From Caenorhabditis remanei (taxonomy: Eukaryota > Nematoda > Chromadorea > Rhabditida > Rhabditidae), in contig NC_071333.1 in NCBI RefSeq assembly GCF_010183535.1, positions 17,792,587-17,856,586 of the forward strand: 64,000 nt of DNA, given 5' to 3'. The notes beneath the pieces were generated by a model. The model saw only the letters and a program-made list of their open reading frames with translations. It did no database searches and was not told the DNA's origin. Both the position numbers and the translations under genes were made by a program. Of the stretch, positions 47,057 to 55,738 are shown one piece after another. How positions within the stretch are numbered: the first letter of the stretch is position 1; every line of letters begins with the position of its first letter.

Positions 47057-47800
47057 ATGAGTTCTGATTTCAGCGACTATTCCATAAAAAACTATTATTC
47101 AGCTAGAAATAATAATCCACTTTTACCTAATTCAATAAGAGCTTGTATCATTGGAAAGTCTGGATGTGGTAAAACTAACCTATTGATGAATTTACTACTA
47201 GACAAATTTCAAGGAGACGATTATTTAGATTATGATAACTTGTATTTATTTTCTACTACACTATTTCAACCCTGTTATCAAGCACTCATAAATGGGTTTG
47301 AAAATGGGTTAACTAAAAAAGATATCAGAGAGTGCTTCAAAAAACAAAATTTTATGGTTGAAAAAATTGATAAAAAGAATATAACAATACATACTTCTGA
47401 TAATTGTGCTGATATTCCAGACCCTAGTTCTATTGATCCTAATAAAAAGACGCTTATTATTTTTGATGATTTAATGTTAGAGAAACAAAATAAAATTTAA
47501 CAATACTATACTCGAGGTAGACATAATAACATTGATTGTTTTTACATTTCTCAAAATTACATCAAACTACCTAAAAACACTATCAGAGAAAATGCTAATT
47601 TCTTCATAATCTTCGCTCAAGACAAACTCAATCTAGACTACATTTACCGCGACCACTGTAGTGAAATTGATAAGAAAAAGTTTCTAGACTTGACTTCAGC
47701 TGTTTGGAAAGACAAGTATTGTTTTCTGACAGTTGATAAGACTAGTGACGTAGATAATGGAAAGTTCAGGAAAATGCTAAAATATTTTATTATTTCTTGA
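47057..47800 (+). pseudogene. Maverick packaging ATPase (FtsK/HerA type) with premature stop
   Basis: Would pump the element's DNA into capsids. Walker A is IIGKSGCGKTNLL (residues 32-44) and Walker B LIIFDDLM (~134-141). An in-frame TAA at 47498-47500 ends the first part after 147 residues. Reading continues in the same frame for about 99 residues (YYTRGRHNNIDCFYISQNY, an arginine-finger-like region) to a stop at 47798-47800. A single substitution explains the break, so the loss is recent or a sequencing error. It is divergent from the small minus-strand ORF across 30 bp. Confidence 0.85.
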
Positions 47801-47957
47801 TCAACATGTGAAAACCATTTTTTTTAATTAGGCTCCAGACTGAGTTTTCCCAATCTAAACGTTTCCAGAATTTCCTCTTTCCTTTGAGCTTCTATGCACT
47901 TTATTGATCACCACCCCCATGTTTTTTTTCAGTCCCTTCCTTTCAAATTTTCCGTTT

Positions 47958-48100
47958 TACTTGGTATTACGGAATTTTTCCGTTTTTCCGTTTTTCCGTA
48001 TTTCCGTATTTCCGTATTTCCGTTTTACTTGGTATTATGGAAATACGGAAAAACGGAAAAATTCCGTAATACCAAGTAAAACGGAAAATTTGGAAAAAAG
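47958..48100. repeat. Hairpin-forming inverted repeat with TTTCCG tandem units
   Basis: TTTACTTGGTATTACGGAAT (47964) is mirrored by ATTCCGTAATACCAAGTAAA (48061), and tandem TTTTTCCG/TATTTCCG units fill the left arm. A shorter copy of TTTACTTGGTATTA lies at 48025. It is non-coding, between the ATPase and the 196-residue ORF, inside the Maverick. Confidence 0.85.
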
Positions 48101-48173
48101 AGGGTGAAAAAAAAGGTTAGCCAAAAAGTGAATATTTTAAAATTTAAAAAAAATAGAAAAATAAAAAAAATAA

Positions 48174-48764
48174 ATGAAAACACAGATGCCAAAGAAATAT
48201 GTTCCACACAGGTTACACATGTACATTCATAAGCACACTTGCAACCACGCGTGTTTCAAACGTCATACAGAGTCTTACAAAAAATTAGGTAAAAACGTTT
48301 ATAAAGAATCAGATAGAACATATTACTTCATATCGTCTGATAAAGCTCTAACAGATGAGTTCATACCTATGAATCAAATAGAAAAAGGAATGTTCAATAC
48401 CATGGGTAATAAAAAGTTATCAGCTGATATTGATAAAAATCATAAGACAAAGTTTTCTAGTTTAAGAGGTGAACCAATATTCATATACTCGAATGATAAG
48501 CCTTTTATACAGTTGTATCCACAAAACCTCATTGAAATAGAATTTCAAAAAAATATTACAAGGTTAACAAAGAAATATAATGGATCTTCCACTCAAAACC
48601 CCGCTGCATTTCACACTGTCAATAAACCGGTTAAACGTAGAATAAAAGAAGATTGTGTTATTCAACGGGATGCTGCTGTAGAGGGAAAAGTCCGTAAGCA
48701 TTTAGAGTTCAAACTAGGTGACACATTAGATGAAGAAACTATTAGGAGGAATTTAGCTTTCTGA
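48174..48764 (+). CDS. Unrecognised Maverick protein, 196 aa
   Basis: Basic soluble protein with an N-terminal His/Cys cluster (HMYIHKHTCNHACFKRHTES) that could bind metal. The middle includes RTYYFISSDKAL, FSSLRGEPIFIYSNDKPFIQL and NLIEIEFQKNITRLTKKYN, and the end is charged (RKHLEFKLGDTLDEETIRRN). No known domain. It follows the hairpin region and converges on the minus-strand ORF at 48742 with a short overlap. The intact frame suggests a conserved element gene. Confidence 0.55.
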   Translation: MKTQMPKKYVPHRLHMYIHKHTCNHACFKRHTESYKKLGKNVYKESDRTYYFISSDKALTDEFIPMNQIEKGMFNTMGNKKLSADIDKNHKTKFSSLRGEPIFIYSNDKPFIQLYPQNLIEIEFQKNITRLTKKYNGSSTQNPAAFHTVNKPVKRRIKEDCVIQRDAAVEGKVRKHLEFKLGDTLDEETIRRNLAF

Positions 48765-49101
48765 GATAACTATTTATTCTAACCAGCGACAAACCCGTAT
48801 TTCTAAGAGCATCTTTATACTCACTTATACATTCTGCAACATTTAACATTGTTTTTTTCCGTCCATCAATCTTTTTTGATATGTTCATGCCTTTTGTTTC
48901 ATCTTTTGTTGGATTCTGAATGTTAATTTGTTTATCATATATGCGATTCTTTATGTTATAAGCAAGTTTGCGTATTATATCTTCTTCAATTCTTTCACAG
49001 CTTAATATTTTCACCATCTGTCCCGCTGTTAGAAGATGGTGGTTAACGAAATAAATCTTCTGGTTTGGTTCTGACTTTCCTCTTCTTATTTTGTAATGCA
49101 A
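48742..49101 (-). CDS. Unrecognised Maverick ORF, likely continuation of the upstream ORF
   Basis: 119 codons open but no ATG at the start; the first ATG is 27 codons in (MVKILSCERIEED). It overlaps the 3' end of the 49043-49612 ORF by 59 bp in another frame, so it may be joined to it by a frameshift, natural or degenerative. The sequence is basic and helical (KLAYNIKNRIYDKQ, MLNVAECISEYKDALR). No family recognised. Confidence 0.4.
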   Translation of the reverse strand: MHYKIRRGKSEPNQKIYFVNHHLLTAGQMVKILSCERIEEDIIRKLAYNIKNRIYDKQINIQNPTKDETKGMNISKKIDGRKKTMLNVAECISEYKDALRNTGLSLVRINSYLRKLNSS

Positions 49102-49612
49102 TCTGGGCAGCTTCTTTATTAAAACGATCTAAAGCTTGCTTTGCACTTTCAGCATTCTTATCTGTTCCCACTGATTGTCCAAATTCTTTCAACTTTTGCT
49201 TCAGTTTGACATTTTCATTCTTCACTGCATTGTTTTCTTTTGTTACCATATCCATTTGAGCTTGTACCACGAAAGTTTCGTTTTTATAATCAGTTCTGGA
49301 TTCCTTCAAATATTCTTTGTACAAATTGAAGAGACGAATCAGTTCTAAAGACTTTGCAGCACCTTTTTCCATATCGGATGCTCTATTATACAAGGCTACC
49401 ATATCTTGTAGTATTCCTTCGGAGAGCATGCTATCGGGATTACACGGGGATCTTACATATTGTTCGATAGATTTCATAACTGCAACAATTTCATCCATAC
49501 CACCGAAAACCTCGAGACATTGACGTAGACTAGCATTTTTCAAGTCTTCGTGAGTTATAGTTAGTGTACTAGTACCATTCCCATTAAAGGAGGTTTTACC
49601 AATCTTTGTCAT
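49043..49612 (-). CDS. Unrecognised coiled-coil Maverick protein, 189 aa
   Basis: N-terminal Gly/Thr-rich lead, then helical segments (LRQCLEVFGGMDEIVAVMKS; GAAKSLELIRLFNLYKEYL) and a coiled coil near residues 120-150 (VTKENNAVKNENVKLKQKL). The C-terminus is basic (QNKKRKVRTK), nuclear-signal-like. It could be a structural or regulatory element protein. No homologue named. Confidence 0.52.
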   Translation of the reverse strand: MTKIGKTSFNGNGTSTLTITHEDLKNASLRQCLEVFGGMDEIVAVMKSIEQYVRSPCNPDSMLSEGILQDMVALYNRASDMEKGAAKSLELIRLFNLYKEYLKESRTDYKNETFVVQAQMDMVTKENNAVKNENVKLKQKLKEFGQSVGTDKNAESAKQALDRFNKEAAQIALQNKKRKVRTKPEDLFR

Positions 49613-49655
49613 TTATAAAGGAAATAATGTAAATAATTCGAGTTTTTAAAATTTT

Positions 49656-50030
49656 TTAACACTGACTCATCTTTGGATTCACTGGTTTGAGAAGGTTAAT
49701 TTTAGTGCAACTCTCTCGCTCCACTCTTCCAAATGAATCTACAGATTCTTTACTATCACTCAAGTCACTCAAGCTATTACTTGAGGATCCGGCTTCATAC
49801 ACCTTTAAGTCTTGACTACCTTCCGAATGTATATTATCTACAGCAGTATTTCGAGGTTTTCTATCGATGTATTTACTGGCATCCATTTCTTTTGCTAATG
49901 CCCATAAACCGTCGTATAGAGTTTGTGTTGTAAAATTATGTTGTTTAACCCACTTTCTTTTATTGATTCTCAAAAGAGTTTTATCTTGGTCACTAATGTA
50001 CATTCTGGCTAGCACTAATTTTTGCGACAT
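49656..50030 (-). CDS. Unrecognised small Maverick protein, 124 aa
   Basis: Basic first half (KTLLRINKRKWVKQHNFTTQ, DGLWALAKEMDASKYI) and a Ser/Asp-rich second half (AGSSSNSLSDLSDSKESVDS). No domain recognised. It is in line with the two other minus-strand ORFs around it, suggesting a shared transcript. The start ATG is at 50030. Confidence 0.5.
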   Translation of the reverse strand: MSQKLVLARMYISDQDKTLLRINKRKWVKQHNFTTQTLYDGLWALAKEMDASKYIDRKPRNTAVDNIHSEGSQDLKVYEAGSSSNSLSDLSDSKESVDSFGRVERESCTKINLLKPVNPKMSQC

Positions 50031-50117
50031 TTATCTATTACCAATTTTTGTAGAATAGTATAAGAGTGTATAAAATTGTATAAGAATGTATAAGAATGTG
50101 TAAAATAGTATAACTAC

Positions 50118-51098
50118 TTACATACCAATATTTAAGTAAATAACTCCCACGTCTTTCTTCTTGATCAATTTCTGTCTGACTAGTTCATCTAACATTGCTT
50201 GAATTTTATTATACTCTCCATTATTTCCAGCCTGATACGAACCTATAGATAGTCTTAAAGAGTCCATTAGAGAGTTACTGTCTGATGGCAAATATAAAGT
50301 ATTTACCGAGCCTCCAACATGAGGCGATGGTTTGAATGAGATTGAGCTACCCGACGCTGTAGAAGGTTTAGCAACAAAATAATTAGTCTTGATAAACTTC
50401 CATTTATCACTAGAATCTGCATTATATCTTTTACAAGTTTTATCAAAACCCTGATACAAAGCATCAGAACTTATTAAAATCTTTTGGTAATTTGAGGTAT
50501 CCTCAGCTGTTACATTTTTTATGTTGGGAGACTTTTTGATTAGCAATTCCATCAGACCTACAGTTGCTGTATACTCTTCATCATTAACCTTTATAATGTT
50601 TTGATCGAATGATACGTCTTTGTTGCCAATGGTATACTTTTTTTCATCTTTGTTAAACTTGATTGAGTAACCGGCGTTGCTTCTATCGGAATTATCTTGA
50701 AGGTAACCCACTATCAAATTGCTTACCACTAGATCGGCGGTAGATGGGAGCGATGGAACATCTCTTGGTAAAGTTACTGATGGTTTTCTGATCAGACTCT
50801 GATTTCTTGGCGTACCTGGTGTTGACGTGGAGAGGGCAGGGGCTATTGAGCGCTGTGTTGGAGCTTTAAAATTGTTGAGAGTTTCTACTATTTTGTTCTT
50901 TTCATCAATAATTTCTTCTTGAAGTTTTTTGTTTGATTCTAAGATTGGTTTAAATACATCCATTCTATAATCTTCTACATGTTCTAGGTCTGTTCGCTCT
51001 TGTAAGTTCTTTAATTTATGTTCTTTTCTATTTTTTAGAAAGCTTTGAACGATGTCATTTCGTCTTTTGGGGTCGTAAATTTCGACTACAGAGTGCAT
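50118..51098 (-). CDS. Conserved Maverick protein of unknown role, 326 aa
   Basis: N-terminal charged coiled coil (~1-75, EHKLKNLQERTDLEHVEDY; KLQEEIIDEKNKIVETLNN), a Pro/Ser/Thr linker (~80-115), then a compact domain with the pattern YTIGNKDVSFDQNIIKV followed by TATVGLMELLIKKSPN. I recall this domain from many insect proteins associated with Mavericks (listed as a domain of unknown function), often near the polymerase. A role as an accessory replication or virion protein is inference. The frame is intact. Confidence 0.6.
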   Translation of the reverse strand: MHSVVEIYDPKRRNDIVQSFLKNRKEHKLKNLQERTDLEHVEDYRMDVFKPILESNKKLQEEIIDEKNKIVETLNNFKAPTQRSIAPALSTSTPGTPRNQSLIRKPSVTLPRDVPSLPSTADLVVSNLIVGYLQDNSDRSNAGYSIKFNKDEKKYTIGNKDVSFDQNIIKVNDEEYTATVGLMELLIKKSPNIKNVTAEDTSNYQKILISSDALYQGFDKTCKRYNADSSDKWKFIKTNYFVAKPSTASGSSISFKPSPHVGGSVNTLYLPSDSNSLMDSLRLSIGSYQAGNNGEYNKIQAMLDELVRQKLIKKKDVGVIYLNIGM

Positions 51099-51208
51099 TT
51101 ATTATATGGAAATATTGACCACTTTTCTACGTTATTAACCCCAAAGTTTAATAATTTACAAAAAATTTTCATGATATTTTAGTGTTATTTTCCACTATAT
51201 AAATATAA

Positions 51209-54200
51209 ATGAGCATGGTTGATTACGATACCTTGAATAGGAATCAATTACGCTCTCACGTAAGAGCTAAAAAATTAATTATCGGTAGTGATGCAACAAG
51301 AAGAATTACTGCATCTGAAATGAGAGCACTACTTAAAAAGTATGATCAAGAAAAAGCAAACAAAAAATCGGCTGAGGTTGAAAGAGAATCCAATTTAGAA
51401 TTGCAAAATACTTTGCCCTTTGATAAAACCACTTTTAGTGATTATAAAGAAGTTGGTGATACATTGAGAGATACAAATTATATTGGAAATTCTCTTGATG
51501 TAGAATTATTCCTTAACAAACAAGAAGATAATGTCTTGAAAGATATTAAAGATGAAAGTGTGAAAATTTACTTTTCATTAACATGTGAAATGAAAAAGGA
51601 GGGTACTCAAGAGTTATGTCAGATTAGTTTAACAACAGCCAACAGAATTCTCCAAAATTATAAAATCAGATTTAATAAAAAGATTTGAAGAACATCAAGC
51701 AAGAGGATCTGGGTTTAGGTTGAATAGAATCATTGGCTTAAGAATAAGAAAGCTGTTATCAATATAAAAAATAACGATAATATGTGTTTCATTTGGTGTA
51801 TCTTAGCCCACCTATATCCCGTGGACGAGCATCCTGAAAGAATAACCAAGTATAAAGAGCATGTTTCAAAGATTAACTTTAATGGATTCGAATTTCCCTT
51901 CCAGGTTAAAGATATAGACCAGTTTGAGAAAAGAAACAACTTGGCTGTTAATATTGTAACTCATGATGTCACAGGCCCAGAAACAATAGAATCATATAAA
52001 GTATCTAAAAACATTAAAGTAGAATTAAATAGAGTGGTAAATCTTTTGTTAGTCACTGATAGTTCTGGAGAAGGACATTACTGCTTGATTAAAAGTATTG
52101 ATAGATTGATGAATACTCAACATAGTAGGAGTAACAAGTTCTGTATTAGGTGTCATAATAACTTTTACAATACTGAGAAGTTTGAGCAACATATTGACGA
52201 CTGTATGAGTAATGCCCCAATTCAAATGATGAAGTCTCCTAAAGACTATATTAAATTTGAAGGAATTCAGAAAACTCAAAAACATAGATATGTGTGTTAT
52301 GCAGATTTTGAATCTGTGATTTATAAGATTGATAGTGTAACTAATGATCCTACCATCTCTTGGACTGAGAACGTTGGTAAACATGTGGCTTCTGCATTCT
52401 GTGTTGTAGTTGTTGATTCTTTCACTCAATCAATCTATGATATGAGAAGTTATGTTGGCCATGATACTATTTTAAAGTTCAATGAATTCATTTTAGATGT
52501 GTGTACTAGACTATTGAATGAAGGTGATGAGAAAATGATGGAATTAGCTGACGATGAGGCTAAGAGTTACAATGATTGCAAGTCTTGTCCTGCATGTGGA
52601 AATAAGTTTAATGGAGATAAAGTTAGAGATCACGATCATTGGACTGGATTATACAGAGGACCTTTATGTAATGCGTGCAACTTATTGAAACGTAGAAATA
52701 ATTTTATACCAGTGTTTTTCCACAATTTGAAAGGATATGATTCCCATTTAATTATCAGTGATGATAAATCAAGTGAACTATTAAAGAAAAGATGTGTAGA
52801 AATTAATAGCATCTCCGCTAATATTGAGAAGTTTATTAGTTTTAGCTATAACTTACATGATAAAAATCGTAAAAGATTTGAAATAAGATTTTTAGATAGT
52901 CTTGCATTCATGCCTTCCACTCTGGACTATCTCAGCAGTAATCTACAAGATGATGAATGTGTTATTACTAAAAAGTATTACGATAATGATGAGACATTTA
53001 ACCTATTACGACGTAAAGGCGTTTACCCATATGATTTTATGGATTCCTTCAAAAAATATTCTAACACAGAACTCCCTTCGATTGAAAACTTTTATAACAG
53101 CTTATCTGGCGAAAACATTAGCAATGAGAATTATGAATATGCTCAGCAAGTATGGAAGGATACCAGCTGTCAAACTTTAGAAGACTACACTAGGATTTAT
53201 ATGATTAACGATGTGCTACTATTAGCAGATGTATTTGAGACTTTTAGAAATGTATTTATTAAAGAATATAAATTAGATCCATGTTGGTACTATACATCTC
53301 CCGGATTGGCTTGGGATGCAATGCTATACAAGACTGATGTCAAATTACAAACAATTAAGGATGTTGAAATGTATAATTTCCTCGAAAAAGGTATCAGAGG
53401 AGGTATGTGCAATGCTATGCTAAGATATTCCAAGGCGAACAATAGATACATGTCAGATTATAATCCAGAAGAAGAAGAAAAATACCTGTTATATCTAGAT
53501 GCGAATAATTTATATGGATGGGCAATGAGTCAGAAACTACCATATGATGAGTTTAAATTTATAAATGTTGCAGATTTTGGATTGGAAATGTTGGAAAATC
53601 TTGATTCTGAAGGCAAAGGATGCATACTTGAAGTAGACTTAGAATACCCAGCCAGCCTACATGACAAACACAACGATTTACCATTTTGTCCAGAGAATAA
53701 GCGAGTAGGTTCTACTGCAAAGTTAATCAGTGATTTTAGTCTAAAGAGAAATTATGTAATACATTATAAGAATCTTTTACAAGCACTTGATCATGGTTTG
53801 GTGTTAAAGAAAGTTCATCGTATTGTTACTTTTAAGGAAAGCAATTGGTTGTCCTCTTATATAGAATTGAACACTAATTTGAGGAAAAATGCAAAGAATG
53901 ATTTTGAGAAAGATTTCTTTAAACTTATGAACAATTCTGTATTTGGTAAAACTATGGAGAATGTTAGGAATAGAGTGGATGTTAAAGTGGTGACAGATAT
54001 GAATAAAGTTATGAAATTAGCTGGTAGCAATAACTTTAAACAGAGACATATTGTAAATGAGAATTTGATTTTAGTGGAAATGGCTCAGAAAAGTATCAAA
54101 TTAGACAAGCCGATTTATGTGGGAATGTCTATTCTAGACTTGAGCAAATATCTTATGTACGAGTTTCATTATGATGTAATGCTTCCAAAGTATTCTACAA

Positions 54201-54745
54201 TGCTACCAAAGTATTCTACTACCATTTCAAATTTGAGACTGTGCTATCAAGATACTGATTCTTATATTTACGAAATTAAAACTGATGATGTTTATGAAGA
54301 CATGTTGTCTATGAAAGAACATTTTGATTTCTCAGATTACCCAACAGACAATAAGTTGCATAGCATTGAGAACAAAAAAGTAATTGGCAAGTTCAAAGAT
54401 GAGCTTAATGGTAAGATAATGACTGAGATTGTTGCTTTTAGACCTAAACAGTATGCTTTCAAAATCAATGATGACTCTGAACAAAAGAAAAATAAAGGTG
54501 TTAAGAAAAATGTAGTTAAAAAGGAAATGACTTTTAATGATTATAAAAATTGTTTATTGAATAGAACTATTGAAAGAAGAAAACAAATGCTAATTAGTTC
54601 TAGCAAACATAGCATCCATAGTGTAAAACAAAATAAAGTTGTGTTAAATAATGTAATTGGTAAGGATAAGGAATCTAAGAGATATGCTATTAGTAACATT
54701 GATACACTGGCCTTTGAGCATTATAGAACTCTTAAACCAATGTAA
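51209..54745 (+). pseudogene. Protein-primed DNA polymerase B (pPolB), broken N-terminus
   Basis: Replicates the element using a protein primer. The main ORF (51782-54745, 987 residues) holds exonuclease motifs (YADFESVIY; FHNLKGYDSHLI; YMINDVLLLADVF) and an inserted Cys/His endonuclease-VII-like motif (CPACGNKFNG ... RDHDHWTGLYRG). The polymerase motifs are present: A (LDANNLYGWA), B (MNNSVFGKTMEN) and C (YQDTDSYIYE). The family's N-terminal region is present but disrupted: the 51209-51688 ORF (159 aa) shifts frame near 51670 to RGSGFRLNRIIGL, then about 20 codons seem missing before NKKAVINIKNNDN, in frame with the main ORF (open from 51728). The ATG at 51782 is internal to the family. Confidence 0.85.
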
Positions 54746-55136
54746 GTATAGATTTTTTGAAATCATTTTTTTCTAATAGTTTTAGAAGAAGTAAACAGTA
54801 ATACCCACAATGATGAGTATCAAACTTCTGTATTTGAAATGTAGAGATTGTTATCTCGCTGCCTTCCTGTTGTTTTAAATATTTTATTATTTCAGTAGGA
54901 GGATCCAAACCAAAAGAATCAAAGTAATAAGATTCATGTTTTTCTTTTTTATAACATACCCAATGAGTGCCTTTGTTGTTTGAACTATCGAGGTTTATGA
55001 TACCTACTTCTATATTTTTAGGTTTTCCTGGTAAAGTGTCTCTCATGTATACTCCTCTGAAATTGTTGATTTGTAACTTTTCCGCTAACTTCAATAAATC
55101 TATATTTGTTAACGGTTTTAAATCATTGTGCAGCAT
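54732..55136 (-). CDS. Adenain-like cysteine protease (Ulp1 fold) of the Maverick
   Basis: Processes capsid precursors in adenoviruses and, by inference, in Mavericks. 134 residues. The catalytic residues are visible in order: His in KGTHWVCYK (~60), Asp in YYFDSFGLDPP (~75), Gln in FQIQKFDTHH (~105) and Cys in HCGYYCLLLL (~112). Slightly shorter than adenovirus protease (204), as is usual for Maverick PRO. It overlaps the polymerase 3' end by 14 bp in convergent orientation and ends next to the right TIR. The frame is intact. Confidence 0.85.
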   Translation of the reverse strand: MLHNDLKPLTNIDLLKLAEKLQINNFRGVYMRDTLPGKPKNIEVGIINLDSSNNKGTHWVCYKKEKHESYYFDSFGLDPPTEIIKYLKQQEGSEITISTFQIQKFDTHHCGYYCLLLLKLLEKNDFKKSILTLV

Positions 55137-55141
55137 TTAAT

Positions 55142-55738
55142 AAAACAAAAAAAAATGTAAAGAATTGATAAGAAATTGATGATTCAATTTTCGACGCGAG
55201 CATTTCTAATCGCTTTGGAGATTTTTTTTCTGATTTTTGTCGAGAAATTTTTTCACTCCGGAGCACGACTTTTTCATGCATATTTTCAGCCTCATTAACT
55301 CTTTTTATCCGGGTTTAGATGTATCTGAGACAGACTAACACACCGACCTGAGACTCGGACGTTTTTCATGTGTTAATAATAAGCCATGAACCTCAAACAT
55401 GACGACCTTCTCAAGAGGTCTTGAACTTTGGTCTTGCGATCACCAGTCTAGCACGTAACCATTGTGCTATATGACCGAATTGATGAGTAACGTTTGAAAG
55501 TGTTCAAGTGACTGAAATTTTCTTATCAGTTTGAAAGATTTTGAAAGAGGGCAAGGGGAAGGGCAGGAGAGGGCGAGGAGGAGGGCAGGGGTAAAAAGGG
55601 ATGTTTTGGAAAAGCCAGAAAATATGGTGTTTTGGGATATAAATTGGTTACAAGCGGCTTTTTCACGTGATTTTGATCGTTTTTTATTAATTTCGGGGGG
55701 AGTGCAAAATGGTGTCCCAGAAAGGACAAAACCATACT
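55142..55738 (-). repeat. Right terminal inverted repeat of the Maverick
   Basis: Inverse of 40341-40937 over about 597 bp. Ten extra bases (ACAAAACCAT, 55739-55748) separate its outer end from the 111-bp flanking duplication; they copy part of the TIR's own terminal sequence. Confidence 0.93.
55394..55477 (-). other. tRNA-like sequence with A and B boxes (right TIR)
   Basis: Mirror image of 40602-40685: A box CCATTGTGCTA read in reverse near 55459-55469, B box GGTCTTGAACT near 55417-55427. Same defects in the T and acceptor stems. Confidence 0.5.

Larger units (their letters stand above)
40341..55738. mobile_element. Maverick/Polinton DNA transposon (virus-like), complete but damaged
   Basis: About 15.4 kb bounded by inverted repeats of about 597 bp starting AGTATGG, in line with the 5'-AG ends known for Polintons. 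It encodes integrase, protein-primed polymerase B, adenain-like protease, FtsK/HerA-type ATPase, a probable capsid protein, a possible small jelly-roll protein, a fusogen-like glycoprotein, and several unassigned ORFs. Gene order from left: spliced small gene (-), integrase (+), capsid (-), glycoprotein (+), small basic ORF (+), possible minor capsid (-), ATPase (+), 196-aa ORF (+), three or four minus ORFs, polymerase (+), protease (-). Breaks: an ATPase stop at 47498 and polymerase N-terminal lesions near 51.67-51.75 kb. Confidence 0.95.
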
